From positions 21,905,472 to 21,969,471 of the forward strand of contig NC_092696.1 of the NCBI RefSeq assembly GCF_964275005.1: a stretch of DNA of 64,000 nucleotides, in the 5' to 3' direction. The DNA is from Diadema setosum. Lineage: Eukaryota > Echinodermata > Echinoidea > Diadematoida > Diadematidae. The notes beneath the pieces were generated by a model. The model was not told the origin of the DNA, made no database searches, and worked only from the letters and a program-made list of their open reading frames with translations. Position 1 is the first letter of the stretch. Each line of letters begins with the position of its first letter. This document shows, piece after piece, positions 12,572-22,869 of this stretch. The position numbers and the translations under genes are program-made.

Positions 12572-14698
12572 GATCGGAGCAGGAATGCAAATGAAGATGA
12601 CGATGATAACTTGTACTATGGTAACAATAATCAAAATTGATTGTGGTTGTGCTTTCTGCAGTACGTTTTCACCTCGTCTTCGTGCCAAAAGACAATGTGC
12701 CGCTTTCGTCCTTGACACTACCGCCACAAACAGCCCGAATTACAGTCCTATGTTGGTGATGGCGACAACGATATGGTCAATGACTGCGATGACTACGACG
12801 AGAAATTACTTACACACAAGTAGGATTGCCGAATTTCTCAAATGACGCCTCCACATGTTGCAGAATGATTATAAAAAGGTAAAGAGAGGCTGTCAATTTT
12901 AAAAGACTGGTAAATTGCTCGGCATTGATATTAACAAGCAGTTCAGTTTATACGCTGTGATAAGATCCTACTCGATGAAGAAAGAGTTAAAAATCGTGGC
13001 GGATCATGGCCTAGACAGTCTCTATGGACAAGGCACTCTCTTCAAGAACGTGGACGAGAATTATGCAAACTTTCTGTAAGCATTGACAATGGCACCCCAG
13101 CATCGGTTATCCTCATAAAAGATCAAAGGGCTCCAATCCACTTATACACATCGCCGGCTACCAATCGTAATATCATATACTTCACTTAACATCCAGGCGA
13201 CCTCGGCCTTGCGAATGAGAACTTTTGGACTGTAAATGAATAATTTACATTTACAATCGCTCTAGGTTAAACAAGACAAAATGGGAAACGACTCGACAGA
13301 TCCACAGGGGGGAAAACTAATGACTGAAGGAACTATAATAGTACGCAGAGAAAATAATATGTAACATTGAATTAGGCTCGTCTATGGGTAAGAGTCAAGC
13401 AGAGGAAAGAGAAAGTGCTTGCCTTGACCACCAGGTACTGTCAGATGCTTTTAAAAGACAAATTTATGTGCTTGTTGGTAATAACAGAGAGGCCCAACTG
13501 CAAAGTTACTTCTTCTTACTTTTTTGCCAGTCTTCTGCACATAATATTTCGTCCCTTTTTGTATGAAAGCTAGCACTGAAATCGATCTGCGAGAAGTGCC
13601 ATATCAATAGAAATGTTGATCTAGAAAAGGAAGATGAAAAATGTTCCCAATGAAAATGCCATGAGTGGAAGCTTAATGGAAATCTTCTCTCCCATTTTTC
13701 CTCTTGAAGGTATTCATACAAAAGGATCTTTCTCCCTCTCTCTCTCCCTCTCTCTCTTCCTCTTTCTTCGATATACTTCCAAATTGAAAGATTCTTTCAC
13801 GAGATTTCATACAAACATTTTAGCGATCGATGATGATTGTGCCCGTATTTTCCCTATAATGACCACGTCTCGTGAAATTTAATGTGTGTGTGTGCGTGTG
13901 TGTGTGTGCGTGCGTGATTGAGGAAGGTTTTGCAACTTCATACAATACATATATATTCAAAATACGAGAACTTTTGACGAGATCGATATGTTATGATTCA
14001 AAAAGAAGACAAATCGTTTTGCAATAAGTTCGTATTTGTATTGATGATCTATTCTTTGATGACCAAAAAGGTTAATCTTTTTTTTTTCTTTTTCTTCGTC
14101 AAAGCTCCGAGGATCGTTGTCTATGTTGCATGTTCCTGTCTATATTTTGTTTTCTCGTTGTTTTGCTAGTCTTGTTTGATGTCGTGTCTTCAAGCCAGAT
14201 TTTTTTTTTCCTTTCAGGTAATCTTGTTTCATGTTTGTTAGTTTGACTGTTATTGTTTTGTGCGTATCTGTTTGTTCGCCTGTCTCTCAGTGGGCTGTCA
14301 AAATTTTTGACTTGCTTCTGTTGCTGTTTTCAATCAATTTTTGCATCGATCTTTTCAAGAAGGCCGGGGCCCACACAGTTACTCTACAAGCATTGTCTTT
14401 TCAGTGGGCACCAGTCTTCCGTTTTTCACGAAGTGCATATGGACAATTATTTCACTTTCATTACCTCAGTACCCTACCCATTGCGATGTATTGTTACTGT
14501 AAGGCTTCAGTTATTGTTTGCTCCGTACAAATTTATATGCATTATTTCTGTCAATAAAGAAAGTGAGATGTACGAGTTTATAATGTATTATACTTAGTAT
14601 TACTGTGTAAAAAGGAAGTAAATTTGAATTTGAACTTGAACTTGAAGGTTGAGTGTCGAGGTGATAAATAAAACACACACACGACACACACGCCCACG

Positions 14699-14729
<31 letters not shown>

Positions 14730-14840
14730 ACACACACACACACACACAAATGAACAAATGGGGAGGCCAGGTGGGGCAACCCTGCAGGAAACCAAAGTAG
14801 TTATAGCCGCGCGGGTCAGCAAATAGTACTGTGATATTTG
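12572..14840. other. Intergenic spacer with microsatellites
   Basis: No supported gene. It has a CT-rich tract at 13729-13755, a GT tract at 13883-13910, a retroposon-like 3' tail at about 14600-14645 (repeated AATTTGAACTTGAA) and a CA tract at 14674-14749. The promoter of receptor B should fall in the first part, but no signal could be assigned. Confidence 0.5.
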
Positions 14841-14852
14841 TTACAGTGATCA

Positions 14853-14960
14853 CGGTTACAGTTCGTTATTCCAAAGGTTCGATATTCCGAAGGTTCGTCA
14901 GTCAGAAAATGAAACAAGATTAGTTATTTCGAAGGTCCATTACTCCGAAACTTTCTTTAG
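14853..14960. repeat. Fragment of fold-back repeat (one arm)
   Basis: It begins CGGTTACAGTTCGTTATTCC and has several diverged copies of the unit TTCGTTATTCCGAAGG that builds the complete fold-back element at 16461-16891. Only the left-type arm is seen, so it is a partial copy. Confidence 0.6.
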
Positions 14961-15258
14961 TGACAAAAAAAAAACGGTGTTGAAGTTTAAACAAAAATAC
15001 AAAAAAGGGGTTATGCATGCAACCCATTTTTTTTTGTACACACGTTATTCAGTTAAAAAGATGTGAGAAATTTTTAATGCCAGCCTTTCAAGAATTGGTT
15101 GCAAATGTCTGATAATGAATACTACTTATTATCCCTAAAAGAATGCCAATGATGTGGTTAGGTTATCATTTTCTTCTCTTATAGAATGGACATTTGAAAT
15201 AATTTGTGGTATATACAAAGATGTAACAAAATGAGTCTTTTGGGCTTTACCCCGGAAG

Positions 15259-15637
15259 TTAAAGGCACTATTTACCATTTGAAGATGAAACAAAAACTCA
15301 GCTTTAGTGCTTCAAAATAGTTCTAAAATGTGAGTTAGGAATACAAACAACTAATGTCAAAATGTTAATTAGTATAATCAACGTTAAGTATTGTTAAATA
15401 TACAAAAGATGAACAATAGTTATGATATATTGCTTCTAGAATAAACCGTCTACACTTAGGGTTTATTGAGAAAAAATAGTGATATCTCCTTATATTTTTA
15501 GGCTTTATTGCGAATTTTGTGTATGCTAGGATGTTTTGGAATACCGACCGATACTGACCTATACATATGCATCAAACCGTGATAACTCAAACATTTCTTT
15601 TAAATCACTGCTTCCAATGGTAAACAGTACTTTTACA
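15259..15637 (-). repeat. Inverted-repeat MITE, family R1, copy 3
   Basis: Reverse-complement orientation relative to copies 1 and 2. It has the clearest ends: left TTAAAGGCACTATTTACCAT and right ATGGTAAACAGTACTTTTA, which are inverted repeats with a few mismatches. It is non-coding. Confidence 0.8.
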
Positions 15638-16460
15638 GGTAATTTTGATGTGAAGGCAGTAATAAATAGTTTTGTGTAGAGAGCATGATTGAATTTTTGA
15701 AGAATCATGCTTGTATCACTTCAACTCATTCAAATCTTTTTAAAGGGAAAATCCAGTCTAAATATAAGTTAGTCTGATTAAATATAAAGAGTAAAATTTA
15801 ACGAGTTCATTGGGAAAAAAAATTGACTAAAATCGGTTGAAAAGTAAGGAAGTTATAACACTTTGAAGTTTTGCTAATTTCTGTGAAACAGTTCTTGTAT
15901 ATGCAGAGGATATAAATATGCGAATGAGTGAGCTAACCGTGTCATACCCTCACAATTTTTCATTGTCCCAAAAATGACGAAAATTCAATGTTTCTGTCAC
16001 TGAGGTGTGAAACACGATGTTATTCCTAGTTGAATAACTTTAGTGTAGTGATAAGTCAGATATACCAGGATTTGAGCCTCGGGCATAATTGCGTTTGAAC
16101 GAAAAAACTGGAAATTTCAAAATTGTATGTACAAACTATATGGCAAGTTGTGAGGGAATGACATGCTCACTTTCCGTTTGCATATTCCTGTTGACCGTTC
16201 AAGAACTCTTTCAAAACAGTATTTGATTTAAAGGTGCCAAAATAAAGTCTCATAGTTGATTTGTGAATGAAAGTGAGAAAATGAGACCAAAGCAAATAAA
16301 ACGAAAATAATAGTAACAACATACAACCTCGGGTCTTGGTTACGATGAAATATGTGCTTTCCGCATGCTTAAAAAAATTATATTGGTCAGTGGTGTAATT
16401 ACAACGGTCATAAGATTCTTCGACTGACTACAAGTTAGTGAAGTCATGATAACAAAAATA

Positions 16461-16891
16461 GGGTTACAGTTCGTTATTCCGAAGGTTCGTTATTCCGAAA
16501 ATGTGATAAGGTTTGTTATTCCGAAGGTCATCAATCCGAAAATGAAATAAGGTTCGTTATTCCGAAGGTTCGTTAATCCGAAAAGGAAACAAAGCTCGTT
16601 ACTCCGAAGGTTCGTTACGGACCCTATTTCACTTCGGATCAACGAACCTTCGGAATATCGAACCCTATTTCATTTTCGGATTAACGAACCTTCGGAATAG
16701 CGAACCCTATTTCATTTTCGGATCAACGATCCTTCGGAATGACGAACCTTCGGAATAACGCCACAAATGTTCGGATTAACAAACCTTTTTTTTCATTTTC
16801 GGATTAACGAACCTCTAGGTATAGGGAATTTGTGTGTTTCGGATTAACGAACCTTCGGAATAACAGACCTTCGGAATAACAAACGGCACCC
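16461..16891. mobile_element. Complete fold-back element with 7-bp target duplication
   Basis: A 431-bp element made of two inverted arms. The left arm repeats TTCGTTATTCCGAAGG and AATCCGAAAATGAAATAA units; the right arm repeats their complements (CCTTCGGAATAACGAACC, TTTCATTTTCGGATTAACG). The ends are GGGTTACAG and GGCACCC. The 7 bp AAAAATA immediately flanks both sides (16454-16460 and 16892-16898), which looks like a target-site duplication. There is no coding capacity, so its transposase must come from elsewhere. Related pieces are at 14853-14960 and 17969-18314. Confidence 0.8.
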
Positions 16892-16898
16892 AAAAATA

Positions 16899-17968
16899 GG
16901 GCAGGGAACCATTTAGCGATAGCTGTATGTTATCTTGAGCAATGACAATATGAAATTAGTAGGGTTTGAAGATATTTGGTGGCATGTTTTTGTTTTGTTT
17001 GTTTGTTTTTTTACTTCACTTCGTACATGTACGCAGACCATCAAAAGACCTCAAAATGGAGTTATTACTTATAAAAAAAAGAATTACCCAGACATATGAC
17101 ACCTTTGGAACAGTCCAATAGCTGTTGGACTGACTGTTTCGAAGGTACCAAGTGTGTGTAATCATACTAATTCCCGAACAAAATGATGTGTGTTATTTGT
17201 TCTATAGAACGATGAAGCAGACCCTCCTAGTTTGATAAATCACCTTCTTCGGTAGTAACGAAAAAGATGAAATCACCCCCCCCCCTTGTCACCATTGCAA
17301 CGTGAAAATGCCAATAAAGTCACTACACTTTACTAATGACAGGTCATAAACAAATTACGTGTTGGGCAAAAAACACCTGTTCACAATGAGTGTGCCCTAA
17401 ACCATTCATTTGATTGGGCTCAACATTCAATTATAGTGTTTAATTATTGTTTAGTGTATCACAATGCGACAACAGCTACAATAAATAAGCTTAACCAACT
17501 GACCAAAATACATACAAGATAAACAATGATCGTCACAAGTATCTCATAACTTCAACATGCATGAGACGGGCAGAGAAATCGGTTGTGTATTATCTTTCAG
17601 CATAATCAAACATCCCCATAAAACTGAATAGAACTCGTCCGGTGACTTAAAGAAAACACCCCAAATCAGAATTATGATAACTGACGCTTATTCAGTTCAA
17701 AGCAATTCAAAGCAAACTTTTTAACAGTACAAAGGTAAGAGCGTCTTTTCTTTACCATACCCCCCCCCCATAAAAAAAAAAGAAAATAAAATCTTGCTAG
17801 GGTAAGAAAAGCAAAATGCTCAATTTACCATGTGAATTCCTTTGCATTTGTATCATTCTCTGCACGGGACTTCTTGATTATAATTTGTTAAATATCTGAA
17901 GATAGATGTTGGTACTTGGAAAAACTGAAATTAAAACTCACATACTTCGAGCGTAACCCTCATTTTTT
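16899..17968. other. Intergenic spacer
   Basis: No gene or clear repeat recognised. Short homopolymer runs are present (C-runs near 17277 and 17761). Confidence 0.5.
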
Positions 17969-18314
17969 ATCGGTTATACAGTTCTTTATTCAGAATGTTC
18001 CTTTTTTCAAAGGTTCGTAATTCCGAACAAGAAATAAGGTTCCTTAGTCATGTTAGTCCAACGGTTTGTTATTCCGAAAATGAACAAACGAAAAATGTTC
18101 GATATTCCAAAGGTTCGGTTTTTTTTTTTTTTTTTTTTCATTTTCTTTTCCACTTTCGAATCAACGAACCTTCAGAATAACGAACCTTATTTTATTTTTG
18201 ATTAACAGACCTTTGGAGTAACGAACCTTGTTTGATTTTCGGACTTTATCTAACGAACCTGCGGAATAACAAACCTTCAGAATAATTTTCGGAATAAGAA
18301 CCTTCAGATTAAGG
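17969..18314. mobile_element. Fold-back element, left part, abutting the recombinase element
   Basis: Left arm with TTCGTAATTCCGAA-type units, a long T-run near 18119-18138 at the turn, then a right arm with ATCAACGAACCTTC and AACGAACCTT units. The right arm stops at CAGATTAAGG where the recombinase element begins. A short fold-back-like stretch (GAACCTTGTGTCATTTTTC) resumes just after that element at about 22592, suggesting the latter inserted into this repeat. It may instead lie exactly at its edge. Confidence 0.6.
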
Positions 18315-18573
18315 CTGCCCCCCCCCCCCCCCCACGGAAAAAAGCAGTAACTGACATTTTTATGAATGTCTACTTTTTTGCAAAAATGAATAGTTTACCC
18401 AATGCTCTCCAATGTTAATAGGTCAGTTTTGCAAAAAGAAGAATGAAAGTGACCAAAACTACAATTTTTCACTTTTGCAAAAAGCAGTAACTGCATCTAG
18501 TTGATTCAACTTTGCAAGTTTCCCCACGGAAAAAAGCAGTAACTAACAAAGCCCACGGAAGAAAGCAGTAACT
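18315..18573 (+). repeat. Left terminal repeat and motif array of recombinase element
   Basis: Holds the terminal copy of the motif, one partial copy with the perfect palindrome-type core GCAGTAACTGC, and two further full copies 30 bp apart. The sequence between copies does not match the right end, so the motif itself is what is conserved. It reads like an array of recombinase-binding sites. Confidence 0.6.
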
Positions 18574-19443
18574 AACAATTTAGTCTTTATCATTCAGACT
18601 CTGTATAGTCCTTCCTGTATATTTTTTCCCTAATACCATTTATTTTTTCTACTAATTTTTTTTTAAACAATGTAAACAGCAGTTTCTCCCATAATTTAGG
18701 AGAGTAGATATAAAAAGATTGTTTCACCAGTAACTTGACTCTGCCCGCAGGGAATCATATGACAAGTTGTAGAAAAAGCTTCATTCTGGAGACTAGCAAA
18801 CTTGGCAGACTCAGCGCGCTCAGAGTGCAGAATACGCGTGCAGCTAGCTGCATGCGCGTAAATTCTGCAGCATACAGTAACTAGCTAGCTAAACACTGCA
18901 TCACATCACGGTACAGTCACACTGCACAATATTGCAGGTCTGGTATTACAGTCTGAGTGATCATGCCAGTGCTAACCATGCTGTCACACAGTTTCTGCGG
19001 TCTAGGCATGCCTGTAAATCTATCATGAATTGCAAAGGAAAAGTCATGGTAGCCATGGCTTTGGCCAGAACCAGAAAATCTAGGTGAGCTGAAAATATAT
19101 TGAAGGGAGATGAGCACTAGTATTAATGCACTAACGTTAGTCTAATGTTAGATGTAGGACTAGGCCCTAGAAAAAGTTTAAAATAGGTCTAGGCCTACCA
19201 GATCTAACGTTACAGAGTACCGTGGTAGATCTAGATTCTAATCTATTGTTAACTGTTTAGTGTTAGACAAAATGTCAGTAGGCCTAATCTAACGTAATAG
19301 ACCTAGGTCTAGCACTAACATTGGGCATAGATCTGTAGTCTAGCTTAAGTGTAACGTCAGAGTTCGACTAGGATCTCAGACGAAGAGACTTGACTTTATT
19401 GTCTAGTCCACTGTCATGTGTCAGGGGCCAGGCCGGGCACTAT

Positions 19444-19615
19444 AGGAATAACGCATTCCGCGGAGTTGTTTAGCGAGTATGCAGTGCACGAGAGGTTTCT
19501 TCTGAGCATGCGCACTCCACACGAGCCGGAGGCGAGTGTGGAGTGTGCATGCGAAGAAGAAACCTCGAGTGCACTGCATACTCGCTAAACAACGACGGGA
19601 AAATGCGTTATTCCT
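19444..19615. repeat. Long hairpin palindrome downstream of the recombinase gene
   Basis: Arms 19444-19522 and 19536-19615 are complementary over about 79 bp with few mismatches, separated by 13 bp. Both arms share TTGTTTAGCGAGTATGCAGT and ACTCCACAC (or its complement). It is GC-richer than its surroundings. It begins about 300 bp beyond the recombinase stop codon. It may be a small fold-back MITE or a structural site of the element; the sequence alone does not decide. Confidence 0.75.
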
Positions 19616-19639
19616 TTTATAAGATGGCTAAGTAATTTC
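19616..19639 (+). repeat. Inner inverted repeat, left copy
   Basis: 24 bp that match the complement of 22063-22086 at 23 of 24 positions (one T/C difference). The pair encloses the recombinase gene and spans 2471 bp. It starts directly after the hairpin. It may mark an inner, smaller element. Confidence 0.7.
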
Positions 19640-19914
19640 AAACGCGAGGTGAATATACCTTATATGAGAAAGAAATAATGAAATAAATCAAATATCAAAG
19701 ATTTTGAAATTGTACTTACCGTTGGAAAATGGTCCAGAGTAGGCTTTCTCCGAGTCCGAGATTATCCCAGCTTGTGCTGAATCTGTGATAGATTCTCTAT
19801 TCCAAAGTTTCAAATCCAACACATGAAATTGAAAATGTTCCAACTCTGAAGAATTCAACATGTTTACAGCTATTTACAGCAGATCTGACAGCTTATACTG
19901 CCTAGATCTAGTGT

Positions 19915-21324
19915 CTAGTTGTTGATAGTCACGTTACATCCGTGGAAGTGGAAAACGTTTGAACCACTCCCCGAACGAACGTGACTGGTGTCCCTCCTGA
20001 CCGTGATCGACGATGTCGACTGTGTACTAATAGTTTGGTTTTGGGTTAGAACGATGTTATCCTCGGAGTCGTAGTCATAGCCATATGCTACAGTTTCTTG
20101 ACTAAAGTTACTCGTTGTTGTCGTTTCTATGGCACTGGATGTGGAGGGGCATTCCGAGATGGCCTTGCTACAACATGTAACGTTAGATTCCTGGTCGCCC
20201 GGAATGAGCTCCTGGTTCTTATTGTCCTTGATGACATCCGAGTATAGGCAAGTGGCCAACGATTCAGACATTTTTTTCAGTTTCGTTTGGCTTGTTTTGG
20301 AATAGTGCTTTAGCGAATCTGCCGATTTGTGCCCGCTGACACTCTGGATATCGCGAGCCTCGTATCCACAGGCATCGAGTGTTGTGATGCTGGTTGCCCT
20401 TAGACAGTGATTGGTGTACGTTAGCTTGCATCCGGCCTTTTGTGACAGATTTTTCAGTTTGTTGCCAATCGTGTTAATGCCTAATGGGGCATTGTCGAAC
20501 CATGGGGTATCTTGTGCCAGCTCCTTCTTCGAAACATCTTTTGGCCTTTGCCACATCCAAGGGTTTTTGGGGTTCAACTTCGCTACATATTTCTCAAATG
20601 TGGCTACCGGACACCTTTCACCCAGTTCTGGCATTTCAAACATCAAGCCAGCATCGGCTTCTCGGATGACATTTTCGCGGTTGTTTTTTGTTAGAAAGTC
20701 TCTCATTTGTACGTATTTCCGTCCGGAATCATCTGCTTTGATGGTAAAGTCTTCAGCTTTCATCCCGCGAATATTCTCCCGTCCTCGATTACAGTAAAAG
20801 GTGAGAACGTCCAAGAAAACCTTATCCTGGAGGCCTCTGGGGGTGGAGAGGTCTAGTGACTCTTGTATCTTGCTCATGTCGTCTGACGAAATCACGGGTT
20901 TGTGTACAACGGATCCTTTACCTTCTTTCTTTGCCTTCACTTTCATCGCTTTGAAAACGCGGTTTGCTTGAGGAAACTTGCTGCTATCACCAATATCTAT
21001 TCCAGAGTTCTCGACAAAGTATCTCTGAACACCGAACCTAATGTTTTGTAGCGACCTTGTTTTGTATGATTCTCCATTGTCCTTCCTTATTCCAGAGTAG
21101 AATTTGGTCAAAAACTTGTCCAAATCTTTGGTATCCTTGGCGATTTCTTCCAAATTAGTTCCAGTGAATTTGGCAAAGTCCATGAGTTTACATTTAGCAA
21201 ATTTCAATACCTTCTTTGTCCCTTTGCTGTCCATGTCGTTTACCAGTTGGTCAATCTCTTCATCTGTCATAACTTGGAAGGAGATGGAAAAGTCCTCCTC
21301 CATTGTTTGATTCACAGACGCCAT
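19915..21324 (-). CDS. Tyrosine recombinase, Crypton/KIAA1958-like
   Basis: An uninterrupted 469-aa protein from the ATG at 21324-21322. The catalytic core is recognisable: a first arginine in FYCNRGREN (R180 or R182), a lysine-bearing strand around 203-213, HCLR (H306, R309), GH (H332) and the nucleophile Y341 in HYSKTS. Residues 20-140 look like the N-terminal SAM-like DNA-binding half. The last ~100 residues are Ser/Thr-rich and end VFHFHGCNVTINN, a tail style I associate with KIAA1958-like animal proteins. Known family members are Crypton DNA transposons or genes derived from them; the reaction would be DNA cutting and rejoining through Tyr. All key residues are present, so activity is possible. 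It lies within inverted repeats and near a long hairpin. A domesticated host gene is the alternative. Confidence 0.85.
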   Translation of the reverse strand: MASVNQTMEEDFSISFQVMTDEEIDQLVNDMDSKGTKKVLKFAKCKLMDFAKFTGTNLEEIAKDTKDLDKFLTKFYSGIRKDNGESYKTRSLQNIRFGVQRYFVENSGIDIGDSSKFPQANRVFKAMKVKAKKEGKGSVVHKPVISSDDMSKIQESLDLSTPRGLQDKVFLDVLTFYCNRGRENIRGMKAEDFTIKADDSGRKYVQMRDFLTKNNRENVIREADAGLMFEMPELGERCPVATFEKYVAKLNPKNPWMWQRPKDVSKKELAQDTPWFDNAPLGINTIGNKLKNLSQKAGCKLTYTNHCLRATSITTLDACGYEARDIQSVSGHKSADSLKHYSKTSQTKLKKMSESLATCLYSDVIKDNKNQELIPGDQESNVTCCSKAISECPSTSSAIETTTTSNFSQETVAYGYDYDSEDNIVLTQNQTISTQSTSSITVRRDTSHVRSGSGSNVFHFHGCNVTINN

Positions 21325-22062
21325 ATCTCAAGGTTTCCGAATGAGTTGTGATTTCGAAACAGACGCACAAAGGCAGGCTACAGCGACGAAACTTAAGCCA
21401 ATCAGTAATCGAGATCGTATAGATCGTGACGTGAGATAGACTAGATCAAAATCAGTAAAAACGAGGAGCCATAAAAACTCTTATTTCAGCAGGAGTTAAT
21501 TGTTGATAGCACAAGTTGGTGGCCTTGAAACTATCTGGTTAAATGAAGAATTTTACTGCAAAAGGTTATTTTTACTGAGTTTCCACTGAAAAATCGTCGG
21601 TACGTCCCTTGCGATCGATGATTTTGTGTCATAAATTCAATTTCTTTTTCAACATGATCTGGTGGATCAGGACGGCTAGCTTTAAATTATAAGGTGATTT
21701 TGTGTGTTGTGCCTGTGTACGGCAGACTGTCGTGGACACGAGTCAATTTCGGTTAAAGACAACATTGAGTCTCTTTTTATATTATGCCACTAGTGCATGA
21801 CTGAAATCACATTTAACCATGGAATTTTAATGGAATATTTCTAAATGTAAGCAATGTTTAGTTTACGAAAAGTTCATTTTTCATTTTACGTGACCCCATT
21901 GAGCATAAGCTGGTACAAATCGAAATCTCGACTTTTGAGACACTGCGCATGCGCCAAAACCGTGAATTAGACAATTTGGGTGCGCGAAAATCTCACGGGC
22001 GTGCAGGGATAGACACTTTTCGCGAATGATCACGTGGTACGCTTTGACCAATCAGCAAGCTG

Positions 22063-22086
22063 GAAATTACTTAGCCGTCTTATAAA
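22063..22086 (-). repeat. Inner inverted repeat, right copy
   Basis: Partner of 19616-19639, 23 of 24 positions matching as reverse complement. It lies about 740 bp upstream of the recombinase start codon. Confidence 0.7.
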
Positions 22087-22267
22087 GTTCAATTAGGGTA
22101 CATAGGTGTCTACCTTATTTTTACACAGAATGCCATTCAATCGACAAGACCTAGTCTAGGTCTAGCAATAGGTCCTAGATCTTATAGATCTAGACTAACC
22201 AGAAAGTAGAAGAACTTTATAACCTGGTGGTGGTAACAATTCTCCTCCTATGGTCATGTGACATGTG

Positions 22268-22588
22268 CAGTTACTGCTTTTTTCCATGGGGAAAACAGCA
22301 GACTCCTGGCCGTCTGCAGTTACTGCTTTTTTCCGTGGGGAAACCACCTAGAATCAAGGGTGAGCCACCGCAGTAACTGCATTTTCCTAAATAACATTTA
22401 AAAAATAACGGAAACATAATTTTTTCCTAGGTATTGTTAGACAACTAGGTATGGTGCATAATCATACCACAAAATTATTTTTGAATGTGTCTGTGTTTTT
22501 AAAGAATCTGCAAAAAACACAAAATCGCATTTATCTCAGCTCAGCAGCTATGCAGTTACTGCTTTCTTCCGTGGGGGGGGGGGGGCAG
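22268..22588 (-). repeat. Right terminal repeat and motif array of recombinase element
   Basis: Contains motif copies at 22268-22291, 22317-22340, a partial copy at 22371-22388 and the terminal copy 22553-22588 ending in a 13-G run and CAG. The order mirrors the left end, although the spacers differ in sequence and length. Confidence 0.6.
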
Positions 22589-22869
22589 ATAGGAACCTTG
22601 TGTCATTTTTCAGATTACCGAACAGTCAAAAAACGGACATCACCCCATTTCCTATAAAAAGTGTGATCTCCCAAAATGATAAAGAATAAGCTGTAACCTT
22701 CTGTTTATAACACCTTAGTAATACATGTATTTTTTTTTCATGTTGTAAACAGGGCCCGCTATTTGCTTTCTTTTCAAGCAATTTGACTCTTTCCTTCCAT
22801 AGGTCTATAGACACCGATGAATAATATCTTTATGATGCTGTAATTTCATGCCTCTTCTCTATATCTATG

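Larger units (their letters stand above)
18315..22588 (-). mobile_element. Candidate tyrosine-recombinase transposon with terminal inverted repeats
   Basis: A 4.27-kb segment bounded by inverted repeats. The left end (18315-18353) reads CTG, a run of 16 C, then ACGGAAAAAAGCAGTAACTG. The right end (22553-22588) is its complement with 13 G and one mismatch. Inside each end the same motif recurs in mirrored order: a partial copy, then two full copies (left 18475-18493, 18522-18544, 18552-18573; right 22388-22371, 22340-22317, 22291-22268). The only sizeable gene is the tyrosine recombinase at 19915-21324. Classical Cryptons are described as lacking terminal inverted repeats, so this layout is unusual. 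No convincing target duplication was found, and a second inner inverted repeat (19616-19639 / 22063-22086) offers alternative boundaries. Confidence 0.6.

Noticed and set aside
14511..14853. Cys/Val-rich ORFs of 91-103 aa
   Set aside because: Translation of a CA/GT microsatellite.
20411..20797. 128-aa plus-strand ORF
   Set aside because: Antisense of the recombinase gene, which has full catalytic motifs.
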